From Microvenator marinus (lineage in GTDB: Bacteria; Myxococcota_A; Bradymonadia; Bradymonadales; Bradymonadaceae), in contig NZ_CP042467.1 in assembly GCF_007993755.1 (NCBI RefSeq), positions 3,620,001 through 3,684,000 of the forward strand: a DNA stretch of 64,000 nucleotides. The letters run 5' to 3'. Within the stretch, counting starts at the first letter, position 1. Each line of letters begins with the position of its first letter. This document shows, piece by piece, positions 50,203 through 59,484 of this stretch. The translations under genes and the position numbers were made by a program. The notes below the pieces were generated by a model, which was not told the DNA's origin, searched no databases, and saw nothing but the letters and a program-made list of their open reading frames with translations.

Positions 50203-50917
50203 GATCGCGAGCGCCCGGGATTTTGAGGAGACCAGCAAGGCTCGTTTGCTTTTGGCGCAGCTCTTTGGGCGGACCCCTGAATCTTCGAGGGTCATCGCCG
50301 TGCTCCACTATTTGGACGGCCTAACGCTCGAAGAGGTGGCCAAGGAAGTCGGTGTGTCGGTCTCTGGAGTGCGCAAGAGACTGCGCGTTTTGCGCCAGGA
50401 ACTCACGATTTTGGAGAAAGGCGTTGCAAACCGTAGCTCACCAATTCTTCGTGAAATCAACGAACTGCTAATTGTTAACGGCGAATCGATCGAGTTCGAG
50501 CCGACGGGCGTAACGCGTGTGGCTGTGGAAGAGTCGAAGCTTCTGCAGACTCAAGGCGGCAAAGAGGGCATCACGTTTACAGGCATGATGCCAGGGATTA
50601 CGGGAATGCAGGTACACACCAAAGATGCCGTGCGCGCGGCGTATGTCCGTGTCTCCGATGCGTATCCCGACGACCTTCTGGCTCAGATGCAGACTGATCT
50701 TGAGCCATCGATTAAATCGTGTGTTGATGAGCATGGCCCCGGCACGCTACATGCCAGGGTGCTGATCGATCGCGGTGGCGTTGTTCTAAAGATGTTGTGG
50801 GATCCTCAGACCGAAGGGTCTGATGCCTTGCTGAATTGCGCCGCGGAATCCATTCAGGCGCGTGAGTTCCCCGTGAGGGAGCCCGGTGAAGTCACCATCG
50901 CCCGGTTCAAATGGTAA
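50144..50917 (+). pseudogene. 5'-truncated sigma factor region 4 joined to an AgmX-like C-terminal domain
   Basis: The open frame after the stop at 50141 has no ATG/GTG start; the first usable codon is TTG at 50246, inside the conserved sequence. The start is a sigma-factor piece (DLVYEIASARDFEETSKARL, then VIAVLHYLDGLTLEEVAKE and VGVSVSGVRKRLRVLRQEL, i.e. the region 4 HTH); region 2 is absent. Then come about 170 residues with a C-terminal DRGGVVLKMLWDPQTEGSDALLN and QAREFPVREPGEVTI reminiscent of the AgmX/PglI-type C-terminal domain. The combination of a lipoprotein signal upstream in another frame, and a cytoplasmic sigma domain, points to recombination or decay. A short TTG-started protein might still be made. 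Confidence 0.55.
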
Positions 50918-51008
50918 GTAGAAGAGGGCTCGATTGAATTTCTAAATTGGTCATCCGTCCTAAGAACCACACCCGCTGGGTTCAAATTGGTTTTTGCTGC
51001 AGGTTGAC

Positions 51009-52364
51009 ATGAAAGTCACAAACGCTTTGGTTTTGCTCCTATTCGCCCTTCCACTCCACGCCACCGCTCAAGGGCGTCTTCACTCTCCTGACCCGGAGCC
51101 CATGACGTATGGCTGCCAGAGTCATCACGCTGGATTCTTACCGGGTGGCGATATCGTCATGGTGGACTATCACGGCGCTTGGAAGACCTGGGAGGCCGGC
51201 AACTACTCCCAAAACGGGGGTTTTGAGAATGGCCCTTGCGAGGTTCGACGCATCTTCCGAATGAGCTTGGATGGCCAGCTCAAGTGGGAGCTCGGGCATT
51301 CCGAAGATGGCTTGGGACGAGGCGACCTTGTTACCGGAATTGCGACGTTTCCAGATGGAAAAGTTGCGGTGGGCCTGACCGAGGAACAACCTCTACAAGA
51401 TCAAAAGGCGCGTGTTCTTTTGTTGGATGAAAATGGCCAGGTCGTCTGGATGAAAACCAGTGCGAATAAGTCCAAATTCGCTCAGGCCACGCCCCATGCG
51501 GACGAATCCGGGAATCTTTACGTCGAGTACCATGCAAGTAATTTTGGTTACAAAGGCGGATACTTTAGCACCGAAGGTTCAAAAATTTACCCGATCAAAC
51601 CTAATCATGAAGTCCAGATCAGTGCACGAATGGATCTCGATGATGGTAAGATAATATGGGAAAGAAAAGGCTTAGTGTTGGTGGCGAATAAGGACGGCTT
51701 GTTGACCTTTGAGATGAACCAAAGCGGACGCAAGGTTAAGAATAAAATAGAGATTATTAAGAGCAATGGTAAGTTAAAAAATAAGCCCCTAAATTTCCGA
51801 ACCACTGGAGAGTTTGTAACGAGCGCTCAGCCATTTGGAGAACATGTGGTGGTCACCTTGGTTAAAGAGAACAAAACATCCGAGAACGCAAAGGGTGTGT
51901 CGTTTAGAGATGGTCGCATTATGGTTTTCAACAAGCGTGGAAAACTCGTTCATAATCGGAAAATTAGTGACGGGGCTAAATTGGCTCAAACACAACCAGG
52001 TGCGCCGTTGAGGGTCTTGAGCCCAGTCGATTGTGAACGAGGGCTTGTGGGAGGCTATTCATGCCATACTTCGGCGATTCAGGTCCTAACTTTCGACTCC
52101 ATCGAGGATATCGAGAAAGGTGGAAAAGCAACGATCCTCAAAGAGCCAGGCCACGCCTTCCATTACGAGTACTTTTCCGGGCTGAGCACGAAAGACGGCC
52201 TTTATTTTTCGGCCGAAACGTTCACCGGTAATTCTCCAAAAGAGGCGGGTCCTGGTGTGCTCGCAGGGTTTAGCTCAGACGAGGAGCGCGCTCGGGTGAC
52301 CGCAAAGGTACACGTCTGGAAGCCGATCAAGGTCAAACCTCCCGAGCTCAAACTTGGTTTCTAG
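51009..52364 (+). CDS. Secreted beta-propeller-like protein
   Basis: A 451-residue protein with a Sec signal (ALVLLLFALPLHATAQ) from ATG 51009; a TTG at 50994 would extend it by five residues. Repeats such as LDGQLKWELGHSEDGLGRGD, LLDENGQVVWMKTS and MDLDDGKIIWERKG suggest a PQQ-like beta-propeller (WXXX and GXXXW patterns). The stretch about 51640-51800 is AT-rich and Lys/Asn-rich compared with its neighbours. It might be a binding or enzymatic scaffold. The stop shares CTAG with the convergent lipase gene. Confidence 0.75.
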   Translation: MKVTNALVLLLFALPLHATAQGRLHSPDPEPMTYGCQSHHAGFLPGGDIVMVDYHGAWKTWEAGNYSQNGGFENGPCEVRRIFRMSLDGQLKWELGHSEDGLGRGDLVTGIATFPDGKVAVGLTEEQPLQDQKARVLLLDENGQVVWMKTSANKSKFAQATPHADESGNLYVEYHASNFGYKGGYFSTEGSKIYPIKPNHEVQISARMDLDDGKIIWERKGLVLVANKDGLLTFEMNQSGRKVKNKIEIIKSNGKLKNKPLNFRTTGEFVTSAQPFGEHVVVTLVKENKTSENAKGVSFRDGRIMVFNKRGKLVHNRKISDGAKLAQTQPGAPLRVLSPVDCERGLVGGYSCHTSAIQVLTFDSIEDIEKGGKATILKEPGHAFHYEYFSGLSTKDGLYFSAETFTGNSPKEAGPGVLAGFSSDEERARVTAKVHVWKPIKVKPPELKLGF

Positions 52365-53713
52365 TCCTCTAGGCACGATTTTACCCACGCGATGGATTCC
52401 TCAGTGCGCATCTCTTGGAAGGCGACAAAACCAAAGGCGAGGTTGACGTGACCCGCTCCTTCAACGACTTGGAAGTCGATTTCCATGCCGCTAGCGTCCA
52501 AATCAGCCAACAATTCGGCGGTGTCTGATAGGAGCACCACGTCGTCTAAAGTTCCCTGCCATATCTGTACTGGAAACTCCGCCTCAAACCCGCGAATCCG
52601 ATTCGCCTCAAAACTCGCCGCTAGACCCGGAAAGTCGGCCAAGTCTTCGGCGATCATCTGGTTTAAGAATTCGGAGCGAAAGAGCTCGGTCGGCTCATTC
52701 GGGAGCCGGTCCGGCCAAAGTGGGATGTCTTCGAGGTTCGGCGACCAGAGGCATGACTCTTGGGCCGCGCTTGCCACGGAGTCCTCGGCATCGGCCAGGA
52801 AGATGGCGTCGTCCCACTGGTAGTGGTTTTGCCAGGCCCAAAGAAGCATGGTCGCAAAGTACAGGTGCGACCCTGCGAATCCAAAGCCCGGTGCCCAATG
52901 CTCGAGGTAGCCGGAAGCCGGTCCGGCCGCGGAAATCGCCACCAGATCTAGCTCCGGTGCCCAATCCTTATGGGCCTCTCCGGCCGCAAGTACTGCATGT
53001 CCACCCTGAGAAAGGCCCACCAAGGCCACCTTGCCTGAGGTAAGGACCTGAAGGTATTCGGCGGCATTGAGCGCGGCTTTGCCGGCATCAAGGACCGCGC
53101 GAGCCGTGACGTCTTTGACCAGATAGGGGTGCAGCCCGGGTGTCCCGAGCCCCGGGTAGTCTGGTGCGATCGAGATGGTCCCGCGGCTCGCGAATAGCCC
53201 CGCGAGCCCTGCACCTGAGGGTGTGTCGGCGAGCTGGCAGAGGTCGTCTAATCCTACAGTGCCATGCGCGTTGACCACTACACCAAACCCGCCTTCGGGT
53301 GCCGGGGAGTCGGGCATAGCGATGGTCGCCAAGGACTCGAAGTCCCCCGTCTTGTAGGTGATAGTGTAGAGACTGTAGCCGTTGTCGATTTGAAGGGTTG
53401 GGTCGATGACTCCTTCAAGCCATTCTTTGGAGGCTCGAGGGCCAAATCGGAATTCTCTGAGGCAGCCGTTTTCCTGACAGTTTGAGTCGATCTTCGGCTG
53501 GACTTGGTCTGCGTCCGGTGCGGCGTCTTCGTGCGAGTCCGGCGGTACGTCTTCGGCTGCGTCTATGACCTCCGTGAGGTCGACTGGCATGTCTGGTTCC
53601 GCGTAGTCGGTGGGTTCGGGGTCGGCGCACGAGGCAAGAGTGAATATTGCCGTCGCGAGCCAGTGTACACGCGGGCTCAGTCCGCGTGGGATGGGTGTTG
53701 GAGATACCGGCAA
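52361..53713 (-). CDS. Lipase-like alpha/beta hydrolase, secreted lipoprotein
   Basis: About 450 residues. The start is uncertain; TTG 53713 gives a lipoprotein signal ending TLASC (Cys about 29). An acidic linker rich in Asp, Glu and Pro follows. The hydrolase domain has GVVVNAHGTVGLDD (oxyanion region), the nucleophile Ser about 235 in VGLSQGGHAV, Asp in GTLDDVV and His in GAGHVNLA near the end. The pattern resembles bacterial secretory lipases. It probably acts on lipids or esters at the cell surface. It stands 144 bp from a divergent gene. Confidence 0.78.
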   Translation of the reverse strand: MPVSPTPIPRGLSPRVHWLATAIFTLASCADPEPTDYAEPDMPVDLTEVIDAAEDVPPDSHEDAAPDADQVQPKIDSNCQENGCLREFRFGPRASKEWLEGVIDPTLQIDNGYSLYTITYKTGDFESLATIAMPDSPAPEGGFGVVVNAHGTVGLDDLCQLADTPSGAGLAGLFASRGTISIAPDYPGLGTPGLHPYLVKDVTARAVLDAGKAALNAAEYLQVLTSGKVALVGLSQGGHAVLAAGEAHKDWAPELDLVAISAAGPASGYLEHWAPGFGFAGSHLYFATMLLWAWQNHYQWDDAIFLADAEDSVASAAQESCLWSPNLEDIPLWPDRLPNEPTELFRSEFLNQMIAEDLADFPGLAASFEANRIRGFEAEFPVQIWQGTLDDVVLLSDTAELLADLDASGMEIDFQVVEGAGHVNLAFGFVAFQEMRTEESIAWVKSCLED

Positions 53714-53857
53714 ATGAACAAATCCAGCAGATGGTTGTGTACACCCGGTGAGAAGGTCTACACGTGCCCAAACGTAGGAGTTGTAGGTGTTCTGGTCAAT
53801 CGGGTAGTGTTCTAAACTAACCAAGTTTTATGGCTTTCCATCCCGTGTTCTGCAGGT

Positions 53858-54916
53858 ATGACAATGAACAAACTAAGTTATAGAGCATGTTTGCTCGCCG
53901 GAGCCATTGGCGACGCCCTGGGCGCTGCCGTGGAGTTCAAGTCTGACGCCGAGATTGACCGGCTTTTTGGAGCTGAAGGCGTTCGAGAGTACCGCCCAGC
54001 CTACGGGAGACTCGGCGCCATCACCGACGACACGCAAATGCTTCTCTTCACGGCAGAAGGACTAATCCGTGGCCATGTGCGAGGCGGGCACCGTGGTTTC
54101 GCGGACCGAACGGGCGTGGTGGCGAACGCCTATCTTCGATGGCTCAGCACCCAGGGGCATCAGAATCCGGCTCAGGTCGGGCAGCCAGGCTGGCTGATCG
54201 GGCACGAGGACCTGCACCACCAACGTGCGCCTGGAAACACCTGTCTGACGGCGCTTAAGCAAATGACTAAACTCGGTGAAAAGGCGCAAAACCAATCGAA
54301 GGGCTGTGGCACCGTGATGCGCATTGCGCCGGTTGGGCTCTATATGGCACGCCTCATCACCCAGAGCCCGAGCAGTGCCTATGAGATGGGCAAGGAGCTT
54401 TCGTGGCTCACGCATGCGCACCCAAGTGGCTATATCGCCGGAGGCGCACTCGCCGCCATCATCTGGGGGCTCGCCCGTGGAAAAACCATGAACAGGTCCA
54501 TCGACGAGGCTCTGGAGCTTGTAGAGTCGGACTCGGACTCGGCCGAGTGTTCGAAAGCGATCATTCGAGCGCGCGCGCTGGTCACGACGCATATCCCGCC
54601 AAAGGAAGCCGTCAAACAGCTTGGGGAAGGCTGGGTCGCGGAAGAAGCCCTGGCGATTTCTATTTACGCGGCCCTGAAGATGCCCAACATCATGGATGCA
54701 ATCAGCCTCGCCGTGTCCCACGGTGGTGACTCAGATTCTACGGGCTCGATCACTGGCAATCTGGTGGGGTTGCTTCACGGTGCCGCTGGGTTTCCGAATC
54801 ATCTACTCGTTGATTTGGAGCTGCGCGAGGTCATCACTCAAGTCGCTGAAGACCTTTATGATTTTCCCGAGAAAATCAATCATCCCCACTTTTTTGAGCG
54901 GTATCCTGGGAATTAG
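53858..54916 (+). CDS. ADP-ribosylglycohydrolase family protein
   Basis: A 352-residue helical enzyme of the DraG/ARH family: AGAIGDALGAAVEF near residue 15, ITDDTQMLLFTAEGL (metal-binding T-D-D) near 58, then TNTCLTAL-type, GCGTVMRIAPVGL near 145, LTHAHPSGYIAGG near 185, and SHGGDSDSTGSITGNLVGLLHG near 290, with the second metal-binding D-S-D. These residues coordinate two Mg ions in the family. It would remove ADP-ribose from proteins or other adducts. The last 41 bp overlap a convergent gene. Confidence 0.92.
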   Translation: MTMNKLSYRACLLAGAIGDALGAAVEFKSDAEIDRLFGAEGVREYRPAYGRLGAITDDTQMLLFTAEGLIRGHVRGGHRGFADRTGVVANAYLRWLSTQGHQNPAQVGQPGWLIGHEDLHHQRAPGNTCLTALKQMTKLGEKAQNQSKGCGTVMRIAPVGLYMARLITQSPSSAYEMGKELSWLTHAHPSGYIAGGALAAIIWGLARGKTMNRSIDEALELVESDSDSAECSKAIIRARALVTTHIPPKEAVKQLGEGWVAEEALAISIYAALKMPNIMDAISLAVSHGGDSDSTGSITGNLVGLLHGAAGFPNHLLVDLELREVITQVAEDLYDFPEKINHPHFFERYPGN

Positions 54917-55175
54917 GGGTGTCGCCTCGTAAAATCATGATGTCTCGAGGACGGGGTCTGATACCTCCTTTCTTCATCCTCCAGTGCCGCTCGGTGGACT
55001 TAAAATGTTTGCCGAATTTGTCGTTCTCGTAGACCTCAAAGTACTTGCTTCTGCCGGCAATGGCCCCGCTCAATAGAGCCGCTTGTGCCGCGCAAAATCG
55101 TTGCCGTTCGTCGCCAGTCATTTGATCCCAATCTTCATCACACTCGAACTCAAATTCGACGGCGAGTTTCTTCAT
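54876..55175 (-). CDS. Small hypothetical protein
   Basis: A 99-residue polar protein. ATG 55175 has GGAG at good spacing. It contains VEFEFECDEDWDQMTGDERQRF and a basic GGIRPRPRDI segment. The N-terminus is acidic and the C-terminus basic; no family is recognised. It overlaps the end of the ADP-ribosylglycohydrolase gene by 41 bp. Confidence 0.6.
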   Translation of the reverse strand: MKKLAVEFEFECDEDWDQMTGDERQRFCAAQAALLSGAIAGRSKYFEVYENDKFGKHFKSTERHWRMKKGGIRPRPRDIMILRGDTPNSQDTAQKSGDD

Positions 55176-55323
55176 CGGGGCTCCGCAGGTGGCAAGTGTG
55201 GGATCGATCTTCCGGCTATAGTGGAAGTTTGACTAGCCACTTAGCGAAAGTCAAGGATTGAATTCATGTTTAGGAGCGGGCCTTGGTGTTGGTTTTGTTG
55301 GGTTTTTGGTCATCTGAACGATC

Positions 55324-55341
55324 TTGGCACGAACCCTGCTT
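55324..55341 (+). promoter_or_regulatory. Candidate sigma-54 promoter before the endonuclease I gene
   Basis: TTGGCACG followed by a five-base gap and TGC gives exactly GG (55326-55327), 10 bases, GC (55338-55339), the -24/-12 spacing of sigma-54. The gene starts 44 bp later. No upstream activator site was sought. The same sequence class occurs at 4266. Confidence 0.4.
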
Positions 55342-55384
55342 TGTACATTAGATCCCCATAACGCTTGTTTCATACGGAGAGTGA

Positions 55385-56824
55385 ATGGTTGAACGTGTTC
55401 AAATCTGGATTGTTATCGCCCTGATTGGGCTCCTGAGCGCTTGTGCCGGAGTCGAAGACGAAGTTGAGGTCGACGGCCCCAATGATTCTTTCATGGTGGA
55501 TGGCAAGGCAGATATCCCGAACACGATTCACGAGAACACACCCGAAGCACGCGCGATTTTGCGAGTTGTGAACACCTTCTCGCTGCACAAGATGATCTCG
55601 GAAACCAATATGTACTGGCGCAGCGCCGAGGAAATTGCGAATTATCGCAAAGGTCCCGACGGCATGCTACGTACCGATGATGACCGCGTGATCTTCACGC
55701 TCGCCGAGCTCGACTCCGTGCCCTACGTGGGTAAGACGGCGTTGCGTAGACTTCGTGCCTACGTCCAGAAAAAAGACCTTATCGTCTTTGATGATATGCA
55801 GATTTCCCAAGAGGTTCCGGAGCGGATCGATACCAGCGTGATGAATGTGATCCGCTCAGATATCAAACGCGGCGAACGCATTGAGATCGAGCTCAAGGGC
55901 AATAAGGGCGACCGTTTGCTGCTTATGTTGCGCAAGATCTCGGATGCGCGTTGGAACCCTAAGCTCAGTGTTCTCGATGCAGAAACCCGTGAACGTATGG
56001 TTGAGGTTAATCCTTGGGGCACGTCCGACGCTCGGATTCCGCAGCTGAACGACGAGGCGGGCCGCGGCTGGGAGATCGACCGCGAGACGCCTTATACAGT
56101 GGTTTTGGCCAATACCAATCAGGTCGACGGTGAGTTCGAGTTCTCGGTGGAATGTGTGGGAGGGCCGTGCTTCGCGTACGAAACCGACCATGTGACGATC
56201 GAGGAACTCGACGAGCTTCAAGGCCAGGAACTAAGGCGAGCGATGGTCGCATTGCACGAGTCGAATCACCTGAGAATTAGCTACTATGACGCTCGGATGG
56301 AGATGTTCTCGAGCCTCGATAATGTGGATGGCGTAGTCGAGTGTGTCTACACCGGGACCCTTGTCGAGACGGATACGATTCCTTCCAATTTGTTGATGAA
56401 TGCCGAGCATACCTGGCCGCAAAGCCACGGTGCATTTGACGGTGCCGCGCGCTCGGACCTGCACCATATCTACCCGGTCACGAGCCAGATCAACTCGATT
56501 CGAAACAACCACCCGTTCTGCGAGGTCGCTGAGATTACGCGTGAGATCGGCCCAGCGACGCTCGGGTTTGACGAAGAAGGCGTGCGTTGTTTTGAGCCCC
56601 GAGACGAGCACAAAGGCGCGCTCGCCCGCTCCATGTTCTACTTCGCCGCGGTCTATCAACAATCCATTGATGACCGTCAGGAGTCCGTACTGCGTAAGTG
56701 GCATCGCGAGCATCCTGTGAGCGCGGCGGAGCGAATTCGGTCGCGCCACGTTCAGGTTTTCCAAGGCTCGAAGCAACCCTTTGTGGAGAAGCCGCATCTT
56801 GTAGACCATATCGCGGACTTTTGA
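55385..56824 (+). CDS. Secreted lipoprotein with C-terminal endonuclease I domain
   Basis: A 479-residue lipoprotein (LLSAC, Cys about 20). Residues about 50-140 contain an HhH-like FTLAELDSVPYVGKTALRRLRAY. A beta-rich middle region (about 160-260) is followed by an endonuclease I domain: LLMNAEHTWPQSHG, DLHHIYPVTSQINSIRNNHPF (HNH-type metal finger) and KGALARSMFYFAAVYQ. The His-rich active site is intact. It likely degrades DNA outside the cell for nutrition or in predation. The gene is preceded by the putative sigma-54 site. Confidence 0.85.
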   Translation: MVERVQIWIVIALIGLLSACAGVEDEVEVDGPNDSFMVDGKADIPNTIHENTPEARAILRVVNTFSLHKMISETNMYWRSAEEIANYRKGPDGMLRTDDDRVIFTLAELDSVPYVGKTALRRLRAYVQKKDLIVFDDMQISQEVPERIDTSVMNVIRSDIKRGERIEIELKGNKGDRLLLMLRKISDARWNPKLSVLDAETRERMVEVNPWGTSDARIPQLNDEAGRGWEIDRETPYTVVLANTNQVDGEFEFSVECVGGPCFAYETDHVTIEELDELQGQELRRAMVALHESNHLRISYYDARMEMFSSLDNVDGVVECVYTGTLVETDTIPSNLLMNAEHTWPQSHGAFDGAARSDLHHIYPVTSQINSIRNNHPFCEVAEITREIGPATLGFDEEGVRCFEPRDEHKGALARSMFYFAAVYQQSIDDRQESVLRKWHREHPVSAAERIRSRHVQVFQGSKQPFVEKPHLVDHIADF

Positions 56825-56919
56825 TCTGCGAGCGTACACGACTCGGTCGTGTACATTGCGGTTGCATAGGCGCCTAGAACTCGGGTAAATCGGTGCTCGG
56901 ATTTTGACACGAGAATCAC

Positions 56920-57723
56920 ATGACATCGTATTTTCATCTCCTCGGATTGCTCGCAGTGGCCGATGCCGGCCTCAAGAACGCAGACCTCGCCCAGGCCTTG
57001 ACCAAGGCTGGATTTGCCAAGTCGGACCTCGAAGGCGCGCATAAAATGCTCGGTGAAGGGGAGAAGCTGCTTGAGAAGTACGTAGATGCCGATGTGAATC
57101 GGATCGCGGATCACAATGTCCACGTGGCAGGTGCCGAGTTGGAAATGTGGGCGCAGACCGTGAAATTCTTGTTGAAGAAATCGCTCGATGCGGAGCTCGT
57201 TCAGACCGCGATGGGCACCAAGATTCACGCCCACGACCATACTGTGACCGTGGTGGCTCAAGGCCTACGGCTGCTCGCCATGATTCGCGCCGACGAGCGT
57301 ATTCAGAAGGCGCTTGGGGATGAGAGAAAAGTACGTGATATCGGAACGCGAGGCTGGGCGCTGCTTCATCGGCTCCTTGCTACGACCGAGACACGACTCG
57401 ACCCGATTCATCCGGAAGCGATTCCGGTGCTCGCCGAGATGAGCGTGATGACGCGCAACGCGCGGGTATGGTTTACCAATCTGGATGCTGCCGCGCGCAA
57501 GCTGCCTGCGCCTCAACTTGGTCTACTTGGCCTTCTCGGACATGTGCCTGACGGCATGGGAATGCCAGTCGGCGGCACCGGATTCAGTGTGGTGCTGCAC
57601 GAGCGCGGCCAGACCGAGGCGCCAGATTTGCTCGACAAGCGCCCCACATCGGGTTGGTCGATTGGCCGCCAGGGAAGAAATAGCGAAAACCTTGGCAAAG
57701 GCTGGGTGGATCCTACATTCTGA
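56920..57723 (+). CDS. Conserved-looking helical protein of unknown function
   Basis: A 267-residue cytoplasmic protein, mostly alpha-helical, with LLGLLAVADAGLKNADLAQAL and a GLLGHVPDGMGMPVGG loop near residue 210. The C-terminal tail is Gly- and Asn-rich. No known family or catalytic motif was recognised. It is followed 47 bp later by dnaJ-like and then a site-2 protease gene; a role in protein quality control is only a contextual guess. Confidence 0.7.
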   Translation: MTSYFHLLGLLAVADAGLKNADLAQALTKAGFAKSDLEGAHKMLGEGEKLLEKYVDADVNRIADHNVHVAGAELEMWAQTVKFLLKKSLDAELVQTAMGTKIHAHDHTVTVVAQGLRLLAMIRADERIQKALGDERKVRDIGTRGWALLHRLLATTETRLDPIHPEAIPVLAEMSVMTRNARVWFTNLDAAARKLPAPQLGLLGLLGHVPDGMGMPVGGTGFSVVLHERGQTEAPDLLDKRPTSGWSIGRQGRNSENLGKGWVDPTF

Positions 57724-57770
57724 TTCAGATGTAGGGCGTCCAAGACGGCGCGACACACCCGGATAACAAT

Positions 57771-58715
57771 ATGGCGGAAGATTTCTACACGATCCTTGGG
57801 GTGAGTAAGGACGACGATGCAGCCACGATAAAGAAGGCGTATCGCCAGATTGCGCGCGAGAACCACCCGGATCTGAACCCCGACAACAAAGCGGCAGAAG
57901 AGAGGTTCAAGGCGGCGTCGGTGGCCTTTGAAGTTCTGAGTGACCCTGAAAAACGCAAGCTCTACGACGAGTTCGGTGTGGACGGTTTGCGCGAGGGCTT
58001 CAACGCCGAACAGGCCCGCCAATACGGGCGATGGCAGAACTCGCAGGGCAATTGGCAGGGGCGCACGTACGCACGTTCCGGCGGCTATGATGACCTCTTC
58101 GAGAGCATTTTCGGTGGGCGAAGCCCCTTTGATACGAGTGATTATTCCAATTTTGGTGGCTTCTATACCGGGCCGATGAAGGGCCAAGACCTCGAGGCGA
58201 AGCTCAAGCTCGATTTCATGACCGCGATCAAGGGAGGCGAGCTCGATATCACCGTGAACGGAAAGGGCATCAAGGTGAGGATTCCTGCGGGGATCGAGGA
58301 CCAAGAGCGGCTTCGACTCAAAGGCAAAGGCAGTGCGGCACCTGGTGGGCCGGGCACAAAACCCGGCGACCTTTTGCTCACGGTCGAAGTGCAGCCGCAC
58401 GCGATCTTGCATCGAGACGGCCTGAACTTGAGCCTCGATATTCCGATCACCATGGCCGAAGCCGTCAAGGGGGCCAAGATTGCGGTGCCTACGCCTCATG
58501 GTGAATACAACGTGACGGTGCCCTCGGGCGTCAATTCAGGCGCGAAGCTAAGGCTCAAGGAAAAGGGCGTGCATCGTGGCTCCAAAAAAGGTGACTTTTA
58601 CGCCGTGATCCAGATTCAGGCGCCGGATCGAATCGACGATGCGCTCCTCGAGGCCGTCGAGGCCCTTAGCGCCGGCTACACCACGGACATTCGAGCCGAT
58701 CTAAAGCTAGAATAG
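57771..58715 (+). CDS. DnaJ-family co-chaperone, CbpA-like
   Basis: A 314-residue J-domain protein. The J-domain (4-70) has the HPD signature in ENHPDLNPDNK. It is followed by a Gly/Phe-poor linker and C-terminal beta domains with VRIPAGIEDQERLRLKGKG and VTVPSGVNSGAKLRLKEKG. No zinc-finger CXXCXGXG repeats are present, so it is CbpA-like rather than DnaJ type I. It would stimulate an Hsp70 ATPase. The following gene encodes a membrane protease. Confidence 0.9.
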   Translation: MAEDFYTILGVSKDDDAATIKKAYRQIARENHPDLNPDNKAAEERFKAASVAFEVLSDPEKRKLYDEFGVDGLREGFNAEQARQYGRWQNSQGNWQGRTYARSGGYDDLFESIFGGRSPFDTSDYSNFGGFYTGPMKGQDLEAKLKLDFMTAIKGGELDITVNGKGIKVRIPAGIEDQERLRLKGKGSAAPGGPGTKPGDLLLTVEVQPHAILHRDGLNLSLDIPITMAEAVKGAKIAVPTPHGEYNVTVPSGVNSGAKLRLKEKGVHRGSKKGDFYAVIQIQAPDRIDDALLEAVEALSAGYTTDIRADLKLE

Positions 58716-58782
58716 GGGAAATTTTCCAAACCGTGTTTAGGTTAGTCGTTGGCGCCGATTTGGCGATAAAACGAGGTAAGAC

Positions 58783-59466
58783 ATGTTCCCAAATATGCCA
58801 CGCTGGAAACTCTTTTCGGTCCACGGACACCCGGTGTTCTTGGAGCCGCTCTTCCTTTTGTTGGTGGCGTTTTTCGTGTTTTCGAACGTGCAAACGTCCG
58901 CTCAATTGCTCTCGAACCTGCTCTGGGCACCCGTGCTTTTCATCAGCATTCTCTGGCACGAGATCGGGCACGCAGTGGCGATCGACCGACAAGGCTTCGG
59001 AAAGAGCGTCATGGTGCTTCAGGGCTTCGGCGGTGTGACCATCAACACGAATCGCGGCCACGCCTTGCCCGGACAGTCGATCATCATCAGTCTTGCGGGG
59101 CCGGCGTTTAGCTTTTCACTCGTCGTGCTCTTCGGTGCGCTCTATTTCTTCGTGACTCAACAAGGTCTCCTCGGCGAGTTTTTCCAGCTCATGATGATGG
59201 CCAATATCGTGTGGACCATCTTCAACCTGCTCCCGATTTTCCCGATGGATGGCGGCAACGTGGTCCTGCACGGAATTCGAAAGGCAACCGGCAACATGAC
59301 GCGCGCCTATCGTTACACCGCCATGATTTCATTGGCGGTGCTGGCCCTGATTGCGATTGCGCTCTTCACGTTCTTTCCCGGTGGCATGATGCTCACCATC
59401 ATTATTTTGCTACTTTTTGGGATGCAGAACGTCCAAATACTCCAACAAACTAAAGGGGCACGTTAA
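58783..59466 (+). CDS. Site-2 protease-family membrane metalloprotease (M50)
   Basis: A 227-residue polytopic protein with the zinc motif HEIGH (59-63) in a transmembrane helix and the second motif NLLPIFPMDGG (about 146-156). Both are diagnostic of S2P rhomboid-independent intramembrane proteases. The enzyme cleaves transmembrane substrates within the bilayer. It is small, without a PDZ or CBS domain, as in the compact bacterial family. Substrate unknown. Confidence 0.88.
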   Translation: MFPNMPRWKLFSVHGHPVFLEPLFLLLVAFFVFSNVQTSAQLLSNLLWAPVLFISILWHEIGHAVAIDRQGFGKSVMVLQGFGGVTINTNRGHALPGQSIIISLAGPAFSFSLVVLFGALYFFVTQQGLLGEFFQLMMMANIVWTIFNLLPIFPMDGGNVVLHGIRKATGNMTRAYRYTAMISLAVLALIAIALFTFFPGGMMLTIIILLLFGMQNVQILQQTKGAR

Positions 59467-59484
59467 GCCCCGAAGGAAAGTATT

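Noticed and set aside
57513-58499. 328-codon minus-strand frame opposite the dnaJ-like gene
   Set aside because: Antisense shadow of the J-domain and helical genes; His/Arg/Leu-rich, no family pattern.
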